Assembly: GCF_036178845.1 (NCBI RefSeq)
Contig: NZ_CP108070.1
Span: 9,672,001 to 9,736,000, forward strand
Origin: Streptomyces sp. NBC_00271
Lineage (GTDB): Bacteria > Actinomycetota > Actinomycetes > Streptomycetales > Streptomycetaceae
DNA length: 64,000 nt
Direction: 5' to 3'
Part shown: positions 1 to 9,547 of the stretch, piece by piece
Layout of the letters: each line of letters starts with the position of its first letter
Position numbering within the stretch: position 1 is the first letter of the stretch
The notes under the pieces: model-generated
What the model was told of the DNA's origin: nothing
Database searches by the model: none
What the model saw: only the letters and a program-made list of their open reading frames with translations
Position numbers and translations under genes: made by a program

Positions 1-250
1 CACGGTCGGCCCGGACCGCCGCCGCGGCGAACGCCTGCCCGATCAGGGTGTCCAGACGGCACACCTCGGCCAGCGTGGTGGCCGCCGGGGGCAGCGCCGC
101 CGCGAGCGCCTCGCGCAGCGCGCCGTCGTACGCCTCACCGACCATCCCGAGCGGCCGCAGAGTGAGGTCCTCACCTTCGAGGGTCAGTTCGGCCGCCGCC
201 GCGTCGATCGCGTCGTACGACGTCCCGGACATCAGGCCGATCACCCGCAC
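1..250 (-). CDS. anmK: anhydro-N-acetylmuramic acid kinase, N-terminal part (runs off the window)
   Basis: The first ~83 residues are visible. They open VRVIGLMSGTSYDAIDAA, the nucleotide-binding signature of AnmK (usually MSGTSLDGIDVA), the cytoplasmic kinase that cleaves and phosphorylates 1,6-anhydro-MurNAc during cell-wall recycling. The GTG start at 250 follows a GAGGGAG ribosome site that lies inside the last codons of the upstream permease gene, whose stop is only 4 bases away, so the two are probably co-transcribed. The usual L-D-G of the signature is Y-D-A here. The C-terminal three quarters, including the rest of the active site, lie outside the window, so integrity cannot be judged. 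Confidence 0.85.
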   Translation of the reverse strand, partial: MRVIGLMSGTSYDAIDAAAAELTLEGEDLTLRPLGMVGEAYDGALREALAAALPPAATTLAEVCRLDTLIGQAFAAAAVRADR

Positions 251-254
251 GTGC

Positions 255-1547
255 TCAACTCCCTCGGTTGTCGGGGAGCGTGGCCAGGGCGAGCGCACTG
301 ACGGCGCACGTCGCCGCCGCGTAGTACGCGGGGATGTCCACGCTTCCGGTCCGCTTCATCGTCTCGGTGATGATGAGGCCCGCACAGCCCGAGAACACGG
401 CATTGGACAGGGCGTAGGCGAGTCCCAGGCCGGTGTGGCGGACGCTCGTGGGGAACATCTCGGAGAGCATGGCGGGCCCCGGGCCGGCCATCAACCCGAC
501 GACGGCACCCGCCCCGCACACGGCGAGACCCTTCACGGCGTCCGAAGTCCCGGTGTCCTGAAGGAGGTTGAGCAGCGGGACGGACAGGACCACGACCAGG
601 CCGGCACCGGTGAGCAGCACGGGACGCCGCCCGATCCGGTCGCTGAGCAGACCCGCCGGGACGATCGTGGCCGCGAAGCCCAGGTTGGCGAGGACCGTGG
701 CGAGCAGCGCCTGCCGGAAGCCGGTGTGGAGGGTGTTCTGGAGGTACGAGGGGAGCACGACCAGGAAGGTGTATCCGGCCGCCGACCAGCCCATCACGCG
801 TCCCGCTCCGAGGACGACGGCCCGCGCGACCTCGCGCCCGGGCGGGCGCTCCTGTCTCCCCTCGTGCCGGAAGGCGGGCGTCTCCTCCAGCCGCAGCCGC
901 AGCCACAGTGCGACCAGCCCCAGCGGCAGCGTCAGCAGGAACGGCAGCCGCCAGCCCCAGTCGCTCAACTGCCCCTCGGTCAGCACCGTCGCCAGCAGCG
1001 CCGCCACACCCGCACCACCGAGCAGCCCCAGAGCCACCGTGAACGACTGCCACGACCCGTACAGCCCTCGTCTGCCCGGCGGCGCGAACTCCGTCATGAC
1101 CGAGACCGCGCCCCCGAACTCCCCGCCCGCGGACAGCCCTTGGACCACCCGCAGGAAGGTCAGCAGCCACGGCGCGAGGGCACCGATCGCGGCGTAGGTC
1201 GGCAGCACGCCGATGAGCGTCGTGGCGCCCGTCATCAGCGCGATCACCAGGATCAGTACCGGGCGGCGCCCGATCCGGTCGCCGAGCCGTCCGAACAGCG
1301 CCGCGCCCACCGGCCGGAAGAAGAACGCCAGCGCGAAGGACGCGTACGTCCTCACCAGCCCCTCGGTCTCGCTGCCGCCCTCCGGGGTGAAGAACCGGGC
1401 CGCGATGACGGTCGCGAAGTAGCCGTAGACCCCGAACTCGTACCACTCGACGAAGTTGCCGACCGAGCCCGCCAGCAGGGCCCTGCGCCGCGGGCGCGGG
1501 CGTCCGGCGGTGTGCGGGACGAAGTCGTGCACGCGGGCATCGCTCAT
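255..1547 (-). CDS. MFS permease, metabolite:H+ symporter (MHS) type
   Basis: A 430-residue integral membrane transporter. After a short Arg-rich cytoplasmic N-terminus it has SVGNFVEWYEFGVYGYFA, the first-helix signature of the MHS family (ProP, shikimate and alpha-ketoglutarate carriers), and the loop motif GRLGDRIGRRPVL, repeated after helix 6 as LLSDRIGRRPVLL, typical of 12-helix MFS proteins. The ATG at 1547 was chosen over the longer frame because a strong GGAGGAGG site precedes it and the family signature starts soon after. It lies directly upstream of anmK on the same strand. The substrate is unknown: an organic acid or betaine is likely from the family, and cell-wall-derived or aromatic acids can only be suggested from the neighbours. 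Confidence 0.85.
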   Translation of the reverse strand: MSDARVHDFVPHTAGRPRPRRRALLAGSVGNFVEWYEFGVYGYFATVIAARFFTPEGGSETEGLVRTYASFALAFFFRPVGAALFGRLGDRIGRRPVLILVIALMTGATTLIGVLPTYAAIGALAPWLLTFLRVVQGLSAGGEFGGAVSVMTEFAPPGRRGLYGSWQSFTVALGLLGGAGVAALLATVLTEGQLSDWGWRLPFLLTLPLGLVALWLRLRLEETPAFRHEGRQERPPGREVARAVVLGAGRVMGWSAAGYTFLVVLPSYLQNTLHTGFRQALLATVLANLGFAATIVPAGLLSDRIGRRPVLLTGAGLVVVLSVPLLNLLQDTGTSDAVKGLAVCGAGAVVGLMAGPGPAMLSEMFPTSVRHTGLGLAYALSNAVFSGCAGLIITETMKRTGSVDIPAYYAAATCAVSALALATLPDNRGS

Positions 1548-1782
1548 GGGTCCCTCCTCCTCGCTGTTCCTTCTCGCTGTTCCTTGGAAAATTAGCGCCA
1601 TTTTCAGGTCTTTTGACTGTCGATAACTTTCGCCACGGCTGGTCGGCGCCCCCTCGCGTCGCCTGCGGACACCTTCCGTCACCCGTCTCGGCAATAGGTG
1701 CCCCGACCCGCATCCACATCGGCTTCCGGACGGCTAGGCTCGATGTCTGTACGTCGTACGGGCGACCTGGGGAGGTAGCGGC

Positions 1783-4464
1783 ATGACGGAGGCACGGCCG
1801 GGACCGGCCGCCTCGTCCTCCCTGTGGGAGCGCGAGGCGGAGATCGCCGACGTGGTGGACGCCGTCAAGGCCCTGCGCGCGGACGCCTCGTCCTCCGGCA
1901 GCCTGCTGGTGTTCAGTGGCGAGGCGGGCATCGGCAAGACCGCGCTGCTCGCCGAGGCGCGCCGGATCGCGGAGGCCCACGGCTGCACGGTGTGGTCGGC
2001 CCGCGGCGGCGAGACCGTCACCTCCGTTCCCTTCAACGTCATACGGCAGCTCCTCCAGCCCGCCATCGTCTCGCTGATGCCCGAAGAGGCCCGCGAATAC
2101 CTGGGCGACTGGTACGACATCGCCGGACCCGCGCTCGGCATCGCCGAACCGGGCGACCGTCAGGCCGACCCGCAGGGCGTGTGCGACGGACTGGTCGCGG
2201 CGGCGCGGCGGCTGGCCAAGCGCGAGTGGCCCCTCGTCCTGATCCTCGACGACGCGCACTGGGCCGACCAGGAGACCCTGCAGTGGCTGGTCGCGTTCGC
2301 CGAGCGCCTCGACGACCTGCCCGTCCTCGTCGTGGTCGCCCGCAGGCCGGGTGACGTCAGCGGTGAGCGGGCCCGTCAGCTGGAGGCCGTCGCCGCCGCG
2401 GCCCGACCGATCCGCACGCTCAGCGCGCTGACACCCGACGCCACCGCCGGACTGACCCGCGCCACGCTCGGGGAGCACGCGGACGCCCCGTTCTGCCGCG
2501 AGGTGTGGGCGGTCACCGGCGGCAACCCGTACGAGACCGTCGAACTGCTCGCCAAGGTGCAGGACAGCGAGTTGGAACCGGTCGAGGCCTCGGCCGCCGA
2601 ACTGCGCGCCCTGAACCGCTCGGCACGCGGGCGCGGACTCGTCGCCCGCCTCGAAGGACTCGGTATCGACGCCACCCGCTTCGCCTGGGCGGCCGCGATC
2701 CTCGGCACCGGGATCTCGCTCGACCTCGCCGCCCAGCTCGCCGGGATGCAGCGCGACGAGGCCGCGCGCTGCGCCGAACTGCTCGGCGCGGCCCGCATCC
2801 TCACCCCGACCGAATCCGCGAGCCGCGAACTGGCCGACGGTGACCTGGAGTTCGTACACCCCCTCATCGCCAGCGCCGTCTACCGCTCGATCCCCGACGC
2901 GCTGCGCACCGCGATGCACGGCCAGGCCGCCTGGGCGGTCACCGAATCGGGCCGCGGAGCCGCTGCCGCCTCCCGCCACCTCCTCGAAGTGCACCCGGAC
3001 GACGACCCCGAACTCGTCGAGCAGATGCGCGAGGCCGCCCGCGAACACCTCGCCGTCGGCGCGCCCGACGCGGCCAGGCGCTGCCTGGAGCGCGCCCTGG
3101 CGGAACCCCCGCTTCCGGAAGTCCAGGCGCGCGTGCTCTACGAACTGGGCTGCGCCACCCTCCTGACCGCTCCCGCCACCACGATCAGCCATCTGCGCAC
3201 CGCGCTCGACCAGTCCGGCCTCGACGGCGATCTGCGGGTGGACGCCGTCTTCCGCCTCTCCCAGGCCCTGGTCCACAACGACCAGCTGGACGAGGCCGTC
3301 CGCACGGTCGACGCGGAGGCCGCCCGGCTCGACGCGAGCCCCGCCCGGATGCGGCTTCAGGCCGTCCACTACATGTGGGAGGGCATCCACGCGGGTGAGG
3401 ACCACGTTCCGGGACGCTCACGAAGTCTCGCCGAACTCGTCACGACCTGCACCGGACGCGACAACTCCGAGCGTGCCCTGCTGATACTGCGCGGCTTCGA
3501 CGCGATGACCCGCGGCGAGAGCGCGGAGGAGGTCGTGGAACTCTGCGACCGTGCCCTCGTCAACGGCCGCCTCGCGCCCGGACTCGGCTGGACCGACACC
3601 GAGTGGGGCATCGAACTCCTCATGATGCTGGGCAGTTCGTACGCCTACGCGGACCGGCTCGACCGGGCCGAGAGCCTCTTCTCCGAGGCGCTGCGCTCCT
3701 ACACGAGCGCCGGATGGAGCGGCGGCCACCTCGCCCTGGCGCACGCCTTCCTCGGTCTCGCCCACCGCAGGCGGGGCCGCCTCAGGGACGCCGAGACCAC
3801 CCTGCGCGAGTCGCTGCGCATCGCCGAGCGGGTCGGGCGCGGGCTGCCCCTGTACTGGTCCGCCACCTGCGGCCTCGTCGACACACTGCTCGCCCGCGGC
3901 GATGTCCAGGAGGCCTGGGCGATCGCCGAGCAGTACGGCTTCGCACCGCCGTACCCGTCCACCATCGTGCTGCCCGACACCCGTTCCGTACGCGGACGGC
4001 TGCTGCTCGCCGTCGGGCGCGTCAAGGACGGCATCAACGAACTCGAGGCCGCCGAGAAGGCCGCCGCGGCGCGCGGCCACCACAACACGGTGATGGCGCC
4101 CTGGGCGCTCGACCTCGCCCGCGCGCTCGCCTCGGACGACCCGGCCCGCGCCGCCGCACTGGCCTCCGACGCCCGCCGCCAGGCCGAGCGATTCGGCACG
4201 GACACCGCGATCGGTGAGGCACTGCGCTGCGCGGCGGCCCTCGAATCGGGCCAGCGTGCGGTACGCCTGGCCGCCCAGGCCGTCACCTACCTGGAGGCCT
4301 CGCCCTGCCAGTACGAACACGCGGCGGCCCGCGTCGAGTACGGCATCGTGGCGCGCTCGGTCTCGGAGCTCGGCAAGGGCCTGACGCTGGCGCGCTCGTG
4401 CGGGGCGGACGGGCTGGTGGCGAGGGCGGAGGAGGTCCTGGCGACAGGGAGAGGCCTGAGGTAG
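1783..4464 (+). CDS. LAL-like AAA ATPase/TPR protein lacking the LuxR HTH domain
   Basis: An 893-residue protein built like the large ATP-binding LuxR-type (LAL) regulators. Walker A GEAGIGKT is at residues 46-53 and Walker B LVLILDD at about 151-157, followed by a winged-helix-like segment and a long helical repeat (TPR-like) region to the end. LAL regulators normally finish with a ~65-residue LuxR helix-turn-helix. Here the protein stops at EEVLATGRGLR, and only 48 bases separate its stop from the convergent pcaL, leaving no room for a shifted HTH remnant. The ATG start has a GGGGAGG site, and a TAGGCT -10-like box lies at 1735-1740. It may be a signalling STAND-type ATPase acting through a partner rather than a DNA binder (inference). 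Confidence 0.8.
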   Translation: MTEARPGPAASSSLWEREAEIADVVDAVKALRADASSSGSLLVFSGEAGIGKTALLAEARRIAEAHGCTVWSARGGETVTSVPFNVIRQLLQPAIVSLMPEEAREYLGDWYDIAGPALGIAEPGDRQADPQGVCDGLVAAARRLAKREWPLVLILDDAHWADQETLQWLVAFAERLDDLPVLVVVARRPGDVSGERARQLEAVAAAARPIRTLSALTPDATAGLTRATLGEHADAPFCREVWAVTGGNPYETVELLAKVQDSELEPVEASAAELRALNRSARGRGLVARLEGLGIDATRFAWAAAILGTGISLDLAAQLAGMQRDEAARCAELLGAARILTPTESASRELADGDLEFVHPLIASAVYRSIPDALRTAMHGQAAWAVTESGRGAAAASRHLLEVHPDDDPELVEQMREAAREHLAVGAPDAARRCLERALAEPPLPEVQARVLYELGCATLLTAPATTISHLRTALDQSGLDGDLRVDAVFRLSQALVHNDQLDEAVRTVDAEAARLDASPARMRLQAVHYMWEGIHAGEDHVPGRSRSLAELVTTCTGRDNSERALLILRGFDAMTRGESAEEVVELCDRALVNGRLAPGLGWTDTEWGIELLMMLGSSYAYADRLDRAESLFSEALRSYTSAGWSGGHLALAHAFLGLAHRRRGRLRDAETTLRESLRIAERVGRGLPLYWSATCGLVDTLLARGDVQEAWAIAEQYGFAPPYPSTIVLPDTRSVRGRLLLAVGRVKDGINELEAAEKAAAARGHHNTVMAPWALDLARALASDDPARAAALASDARRQAERFGTDTAIGEALRCAAALESGQRAVRLAAQAVTYLEASPCQYEHAAARVEYGIVARSVSELGKGLTLARSCGADGLVARAEEVLATGRGLR

Positions 4465-4512
4465 CCGCCAGGCCGTCCGCGAGGGCGAGATGTCCGCAGC
4501 GGACGGGCAGGG

Positions 4513-5649
4513 TCACCCTGTGGCGCCGTCGTCGCCCTCCTCCTCGGCGAGCACCCGCTGAGCCGTCGCGAACGCCGAGTTCGCCGCCGGGACACCGCAG
4601 TACACGGCCGTCTGCAGCAGCACGGCGCCGATCTCCTCCGGGGTCAGCCCGTTGCGGCGCGCCGCCCGGACGTGCATGGCCAGCTCGTCGTAGTGACCGT
4701 GTGCGACCAGCGCCGTCAGGGTGATCATGCTGCGCTCGCGGCGCGAGAGCGTCGGGTCGGTCCAGATCTCGCCCCAGGCGTAGCGCGAGATGAAGTCCTG
4801 GAAGCGGGCGGTGAAGGGGGTCTGCCGGGCCTGTGCCCGGTCCACATGGGCGTCGCCCAGCACCTCGCGCCGCACCTCCATGCCCCGCGCGGCGCCCCCG
4901 TCGAAGTGGGCCCGCAGCGCCGTCAGGACCGCCGCGGGACACTGCGCGGGCGCCAGGTGCGAGGCTCCCGGGAGCTCGACGAGCGTGGCGCTCGCCACCG
5001 CGTCGGCGATCTCCCGCAGATGGGCGGGCGGCGTCGCCGGGTCCTGGCGGCCCGCGATCAGCAGGGTGGGCACGGAGATCTCGGGGAGCCGGTCGCGCAG
5101 GTCGAAGGCGGCCAGCGCGTCACAGCAGGCGGCGTACGCCTCCGGGTCCGCGTTCCGGTGGTCCTCGATCAACCGCGGTACGGTGAAACCGGGCGTGAAC
5201 CAACGGGAGTTCGCGTTCTCGGCGAGCGAGGCCAGCCCCTCCCTGCGTACCAGTTCCGCACGCTCCTCCCACGGCTTGGAGCCGTTGAAGTGCGCCGAGG
5301 AGCAGATGACGGCGAGGGACGACACACGCTCCGGGTGGTGGACGGCGAGGTACAGACCGACCGCGCCGCCGAGCGAGACGCCCGCGTAGGCGAAGCGTTC
5401 GATGCCGAGCGAGTCGGCGAGGCCGAGGACCAGGTCGGCGAGGTCACCGACGGTGGCTCCCGGCCCGATCAGGTCCGGCGCCGCCCCTCCGTGCCCCGGC
5501 AGATCCCAGCGAACCACCCGGTGGGTGGTGGACAGCTCGGGCGCGACCTTGTCCCACAGGGCGTGGGAGGTGCCGAGCGAGGGCCCGAGGAGCAAGGGGG
5601 GAGCGGTCTCGGGGCCCTCGGCGCGGTGGTTGAGCAGGGTGCGGGTCAC
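4513..5649 (-). CDS. pcaL: 3-oxoadipate enol-lactonase / 4-carboxymuconolactone decarboxylase fusion
   Basis: A 378-residue bifunctional enzyme doing two consecutive steps of the protocatechuate pathway: decarboxylation of 4-carboxymuconolactone and hydrolysis of the resulting enol-lactone to 3-oxoadipate. The N-terminal ~245 residues are an alpha/beta hydrolase with the nucleophile elbow GVSLGG (Ser92) and a C-terminal GASHLAP histidine. The last ~125 residues are a CMD domain with the HGHYDELAMHVRAA and LLQTAVYCGVP signatures. The GTG start at 5649 overlaps the TGA of pcaB, so it is translationally coupled and last in the pca operon. Such fusions are typical of actinomycetes; proteobacteria have separate pcaC and pcaD. 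Confidence 0.95.
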   Translation of the reverse strand: MTRTLLNHRAEGPETAPPLLLGPSLGTSHALWDKVAPELSTTHRVVRWDLPGHGGAAPDLIGPGATVGDLADLVLGLADSLGIERFAYAGVSLGGAVGLYLAVHHPERVSSLAVICSSAHFNGSKPWEERAELVRREGLASLAENANSRWFTPGFTVPRLIEDHRNADPEAYAACCDALAAFDLRDRLPEISVPTLLIAGRQDPATPPAHLREIADAVASATLVELPGASHLAPAQCPAAVLTALRAHFDGGAARGMEVRREVLGDAHVDRAQARQTPFTARFQDFISRYAWGEIWTDPTLSRRERSMITLTALVAHGHYDELAMHVRAARRNGLTPEEIGAVLLQTAVYCGVPAANSAFATAQRVLAEEEGDDGATG

Positions 5650-7001
5650 GTTCGCTCCAGAGCACGGTCGGTGAGGGCTCCCGCGGAGCCCGTGTAGCGG
5701 GTGGGGTCGGTGAGTTCCACGAGGTCGAGCTCCTTGAGCTCCGGCTCCTCGCCGAGTACGTCCACGAGGGGCCGGTTCTTCGCCACGGCCCGCTCGGCGG
5801 CCCGGGTCAGCAGCTCCTTGGCGCGGGCCCGCCCGAGCACCGGGGCGAGTGCGACGGCCAGGCGCTCGGAGACGATCAATCCATGGGTGAGAGCGAGGTG
5901 ATCGCGCATGGCGTCCGTGTTCACCCGGAGCCCCTCGACCAGTTCGGCGGCGTCGTGCGCGGCGCCCGCGACCAGCCTCAGCAGTTCGCGCAACGGCTCC
6001 CACTCGGCGTGCCAGGCACCGGCCGGCCGCTCGTCCTCGGCGACCATCGACCCGTAGAGCGTGGCGGCGAGCCCCGGCGCGCGCCGCGCGGAGGCGGCGA
6101 TCACGGTGGCCGCCACCGGGTTGGCCTTGTGCGGCATCGCGGACGACCCGCCACCGCTCCCCTCGGCGACCTCGGCGATCTCCGTGCGGGAGAGGGTGAG
6201 CACATCGGCCGCCATCTTGCCGAGGGCCCCGGCCGTGAAGGCCAGGCCGCCGGCCAGGTCGGCGATCGGTGTCCGCAGGGTGTGCCAGGGCAACGCCGGT
6301 TCCACGAGGCCGAGTTCACCGGCGTACGCCGCCACGAGCGCGCCCGGATCCTCGGCGCCGAAGGCCGCGAAGGCGGCCAACGTCCCGGCGGCGCCACCCA
6401 GTTGGGCCGGGAGCCGGAGAGCCGCGAGCCGGTCCCGCGCGTCCAGCACGAGCGACCGCCACCCCGCCGCCTTCAGCCCGAAGGTCGTCGGTACGGCGTG
6501 CTGCGTGAGGGTCCGCCCCGGCATCGCCGTGTCCCGGTGCGCGGCGGCGAGTCGGCCCAGGGCCCGCGCCGTCCGCTCCAGATCCGCCAGGATCAGGTCC
6601 AGCGTGCGACGGGCGACCAGCATCAGCGCCGTGTCCAGGATGTCCTGGCTGGTCGCACCCCGGTGGACGTAGGGCCCGTACTCCTTGCCGACCGCCGCTG
6701 TCAGATCCGCGACCAGCGGAATCACCGGATTGCCGCCGCCTCGGGCGCGCAGCGCGATCGACCTGACGTCGAGGTCCGCCGCGGCCAAGGCGGACACCGC
6801 CGACGCCGCCGCGTCCGGCGCGAGCCCGAGTCCCGCCTGAGCGCGGGTCAGCGCCGCCTCCGCGTCGAGGAGCGCCCCCAGAAACGCGCTGTCCGAGGTC
6901 GCGGACGCCGCCGGGGAGCCCGCCCACCCGGGGGCGAGCAGTCCGGCATCGGCATCGGCATCGGCGTCGGACTCGGAGCGGACCGGGCCGGCAGCTGTCA
7001 C
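5646..7001 (-). CDS. pcaB: 3-carboxy-cis,cis-muconate cycloisomerase
   Basis: A 451-residue member of the fumarase/aspartase superfamily that lactonises 3-carboxy-cis,cis-muconate to 4-carboxymuconolactone. The family signature GGSSAMPHKANPVAA is present, with RGATSQDILDTAL and TLTQHAVPTTFG upstream, as in other PcaB proteins. The GTG start at 7001 overlaps the stop of pcaG. The N-terminus has an Asp-Ala run (SDADADADAG) encoded by an imperfect repeat of GGCATC units; it precedes the conserved core and is probably a neutral extension. Confidence 0.95.
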   Translation of the reverse strand: MTAAGPVRSESDADADADAGLLAPGWAGSPAASATSDSAFLGALLDAEAALTRAQAGLGLAPDAAASAVSALAAADLDVRSIALRARGGGNPVIPLVADLTAAVGKEYGPYVHRGATSQDILDTALMLVARRTLDLILADLERTARALGRLAAAHRDTAMPGRTLTQHAVPTTFGLKAAGWRSLVLDARDRLAALRLPAQLGGAAGTLAAFAAFGAEDPGALVAAYAGELGLVEPALPWHTLRTPIADLAGGLAFTAGALGKMAADVLTLSRTEIAEVAEGSGGGSSAMPHKANPVAATVIAASARRAPGLAATLYGSMVAEDERPAGAWHAEWEPLRELLRLVAGAAHDAAELVEGLRVNTDAMRDHLALTHGLIVSERLAVALAPVLGRARAKELLTRAAERAVAKNRPLVDVLGEEPELKELDLVELTDPTRYTGSAGALTDRALERT

Positions 7002-7561
7002 TGGAACTCCAGGAAGACCGTTTCGCCTTCGCCCTGAAGGCGGATGTCGAAACGGTACGTCCGGTTCGCGCCCGCGGCCGCGATCAGCGTGGCGCGCCGG
7101 TCGGCAGGGAGCGAGTCGAGCAGCGGGTCGGCGCCGTCGGCGAGGTACGCGCGGGTGAAGAGGTGGTGCACCAGACCGCGCGCGAACACACACACGCTGA
7201 TGTACGGAAGCCCGGCGTTGCCCGGCGGCAGGGTGTGCAGCGCGTACCGACCGTCGGCGTCCGTGGCGACCCGGCCGAAGCCCGTGAAGTCGACGCCGCT
7301 CCGGCCGAGGAAGCCGCCCGTCGACGGGTCGCGGCGCATCGAACCGGGGGCGCCCTTGAGGGAGCCGTCGGGAGCTGCCTGCCAGAAGTCCAGGAGGGCG
7401 TCCGGGATCACCTCGCCCGCGCCGTCGAGCACGTATCCGTGCAGGGTGATCGCCTCGGGGTGGCCCTGCGGTGCGACCTGGCCGCCGTCGGGAAAGGGCA
7501 GCGCGTGGCCGTAGAAGGGGCCGATGGTGTGGGACGGGGTGGGGAGCAACCGCTCGGTCAT
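6998..7561 (-). CDS. pcaG: protocatechuate 3,4-dioxygenase, alpha subunit
   Basis: A 187-residue subunit of the intradiol ring-cleavage dioxygenase. It has the family start PTPSHTIGPFYGHALPF, the GYVLDGAGEVIPDALLDFWQ strand and a C-terminal YRFDIRLQGEGETVFLEF. The alpha subunit forms part of the active-site cavity but does not carry the full iron ligand set, which is on PcaH. The ATG at 7561 begins 2 bases after the pcaH stop codon. Its order after pcaH is the standard one, and the two gene products assemble as alpha-beta protomers. Confidence 0.95.
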   Translation of the reverse strand: MTERLLPTPSHTIGPFYGHALPFPDGGQVAPQGHPEAITLHGYVLDGAGEVIPDALLDFWQAAPDGSLKGAPGSMRRDPSTGGFLGRSGVDFTGFGRVATDADGRYALHTLPPGNAGLPYISVCVFARGLVHHLFTRAYLADGADPLLDSLPADRRATLIAAAGANRTYRFDIRLQGEGETVFLEFQ

Positions 7562-7563
7562 GG

Positions 7564-8334
7564 TCAACGGCCTTCCTCGATCCAGGTGGCGGAGGGACCG
7601 TCGAGGACGATGTCCCATGCGTAGCCCATGGAGAACTCGGGCTGGGAGAGATCGTGCTGGTAGGTGGCGATCAGACGGTCGCGGGCCGCCTGGTCCGTCA
7701 CGGACTGCAGGATCGGGTCGTAGCGGAACAGCGGGTCGCTCGGGAAGTACATCTGGGTGATCAGCCGCTGGGTGAACGCCGTGCCGAAGACCGAGAAGTG
7801 GATGTGCGCGGGCCGCCACGCGTTCGTGTGGTTGCCCCACGGGTAGGGGCCCGGCTTGATCGTGGTGAACCGGTACCGGCCCTGATCATCCGTCAGGGTG
7901 CGCCCGACACCGGTGAAGTTGGGGTCCAGCGGCGCCGGGTGCTGCTCGCGCAGATGGGCGTACCGGCCGGCGGCGTTGGCCTGCCAGATCTCGATGAGCT
8001 GACCGCGCACGGGACGCCCGTCGCGGTCGAGCAGCCGGCCCGAGACGGTCATGCGTTCGCCGATCGGCTCGCCCCGGTGCTGGATGGTCAGGTCGCTGTC
8101 GTGCTCGGTGATGTCGGTGACACCGAACACCGGACCCGACAGCTCGACCGTCTCCGGGTCACCGCCGTCGACGGCGACCAGCGGCTGCTTGGGGTGGCGC
8201 AGCAGGGAGCTGCGGTACGGGGGGTAGTCGCGCGACGGGTGGTTGCGCACCGGCGCTCCGCCGGCGACCGCCTTGTCGTAGACGTCCTGGAGATCCTTGA
8301 TCTCGACGTCGATGTCCGACTGGGTGAGGGCCAT
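7564..8334 (-). CDS. pcaH: protocatechuate 3,4-dioxygenase, beta (iron-binding) subunit
   Basis: A 256-residue catalytic subunit that opens protocatechuate between the two hydroxyls to give 3-carboxy-cis,cis-muconate. Non-haem Fe(III) ligands of the family are recognisable: a tyrosine in NAAGRYAHL, a tyrosine in PGPYPWGN, and the histidine pair in WRPAHIHFSVFG, whose Arg is the expected substrate-side residue. Length and motif spacing are normal. The gene sits 10 bases downstream of pcaF and directly before pcaG in the operon. Confidence 0.96.
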   Translation of the reverse strand: MALTQSDIDVEIKDLQDVYDKAVAGGAPVRNHPSRDYPPYRSSLLRHPKQPLVAVDGGDPETVELSGPVFGVTDITEHDSDLTIQHRGEPIGERMTVSGRLLDRDGRPVRGQLIEIWQANAAGRYAHLREQHPAPLDPNFTGVGRTLTDDQGRYRFTTIKPGPYPWGNHTNAWRPAHIHFSVFGTAFTQRLITQMYFPSDPLFRYDPILQSVTDQAARDRLIATYQHDLSQPEFSMGYAWDIVLDGPSATWIEEGR

Positions 8335-8344
8335 GGTCGACTTC

Positions 8345-9547
8345 CTATCGTTCGAGGACGAGGGCGAGGCCCTGGCCGACGCCGATGCAGAGGGTGGCGA
8401 TGCCGGTGCCGGCGCCCTGACGGGCTAGTTGGTGGGCGACGGTGCCGGCGAGGCGGGCGCCGGAGGCGCCGAGGGGGTGGCCGAGGGCGATCGCGCCGCC
8501 CTGGGGGTTGAGGATCGCGGGGTCGAATTCGGGCCATTCGGCGAGGCACCCGAGGACCTGGGCGGCGAAGGCCTCGTTCAGTTCGAGGACGGACAGGTCC
8601 GCGAAGGTCTTGCCGGCTTTGGCCAGGGCGCGGGTGACGGCCTCGACGGGGGCGAGGCCGAAGTACTGGGGGTCGGTCGCGGAGACGCCGGTGGCTCGGA
8701 CGCGGGCGAGAGGTTCACGACCGGTGGCCTTGAGGCCTTCCTCGTCGGTCAGGAGGAGCGCGGCGGCGCCGTCGTTGAGGGGCGAGGCGTTGCCCGCGGT
8801 GACCGTGCCGTCGGTGGTGCGGAAGGACGGCTTGAGCCTGGCCATGGCGGTGGGGGAGGCGTCGGGGCGGACGGATTCGTCGGCCGCGAGGACGACCGGG
8901 TCGCCCTTGCGCTGCGGGACGGGGACCGGGGTGATCTCGCCGTCGAACAGGCCGTTCGCCTGCGCGGTGGCCGCCTTGCGGTGGGAGGCGAGGGCGTAGG
9001 CGTCCTGCTGCTCGCGGCTGATCTTGTGTTTGTCGGCGATGAGTTCGGCGGACTCGCCGAGCGGGATGGTCCACTGGGGGTCCATCTTCGGGTTGACCAT
9101 GCGCCAGCCGAGGGTGGTGGAGTACAGCTCGGTGTGTCCGGCGGGGAAGGGCCGGTCGTTCTTGGGCAGGACGTAGGGGGCGCGGGTCATGGACTCCACG
9201 CCGCCTGCCACGGCGATGTGGGCGTCGCCGACGGCGATCGCGCGGGCGGCCTGGATGACGGCTTCGAGTCCGGAGGCGCACAACCGGTTGACGCTCACCC
9301 CGGGCACCGAGGTGGGCAGGCCGGCGAGCAGGGCGGCCATGCGGGCGACGTTGCGGTTCTCCTCACCGGCGCCGTTGGCGTTGCCGAGGTAGACGTCCTC
9401 GATCCGGGCGGGGTCCAGGTCCGGGGTGCGGGCCAGGAGTTCCCGGATGGCGTGGGCGGCGAGGTCGTCCGGGCGGACGGACGCGAGGCCTCCGTTGTAC
9501 TTGCCGATGGGGGTGCGGACCGCATCGACGATGTAGACGTCCTTCAC
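8345..9547 (-). CDS. pcaF: 3-oxoadipyl-CoA thiolase
   Basis: A 400-residue thiolase that cleaves 3-oxoadipyl-CoA to succinyl-CoA and acetyl-CoA, the last step of the pathway. The acylated cysteine is in [12 protein letters not shown], the base histidine in [16 protein letters not shown], and the second cysteine in LCIGVGQG. The GTG start at 9547 lies within the last codons of pcaJ (overlapping GTG and TGA), with the site GGAGACC upstream. Its place in the pca operon separates it from the second thiolase at 43132, which belongs to a beta-oxidation operon. Confidence 0.95.
   Translation of the reverse strand: MKDVYIVDAVRTPIGKYNGGLASVRPDDLAAHAIRELLARTPDLDPARIEDVYLGNANGAGEENRNVARMAALLAGLPTSVPGVSVNRLCASGLEAVIQAARAIAVGDAHIAVAGGVESMTRAPYVLPKNDRPFPAGHTELYSTTLGWRMVNPKMDPQWTIPLGESAELIADKHKISREQQDAYALASHRKAATAQANGLFDGEITPVPVPQRKGDPVVLAADESVRPDASPTAMARLKPSFRTTDGTVTAGNASPLNDGAAALLLTDEEGLKATGREPLARVRATGVSATDPQYFGLAPVEAVTRALAKAGKTFADLSVLELNEAFAAQVLGCLAEWPEFDPAILNPQGGAIALGHPLGASGARLAGTVAHQLARQGAGTGIATLCIGVGQGLALVLER

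Noticed and set aside
241..3405. Long open frame on the minus strand (1054 codons) covering the MFS and LAL genes
   Set aside because: High-G+C shadow frame: its translation is Arg/Gly-rich without motifs, while the MFS gene (another frame) and the LAL gene (other strand) have clear family motifs.
6930..6990. Possible frameshift at the Asp-Ala run of PcaB
   Set aside because: The frame stays open and joins a normal PcaB core in phase; it is just a short in-frame repeat in the N-terminal extension.
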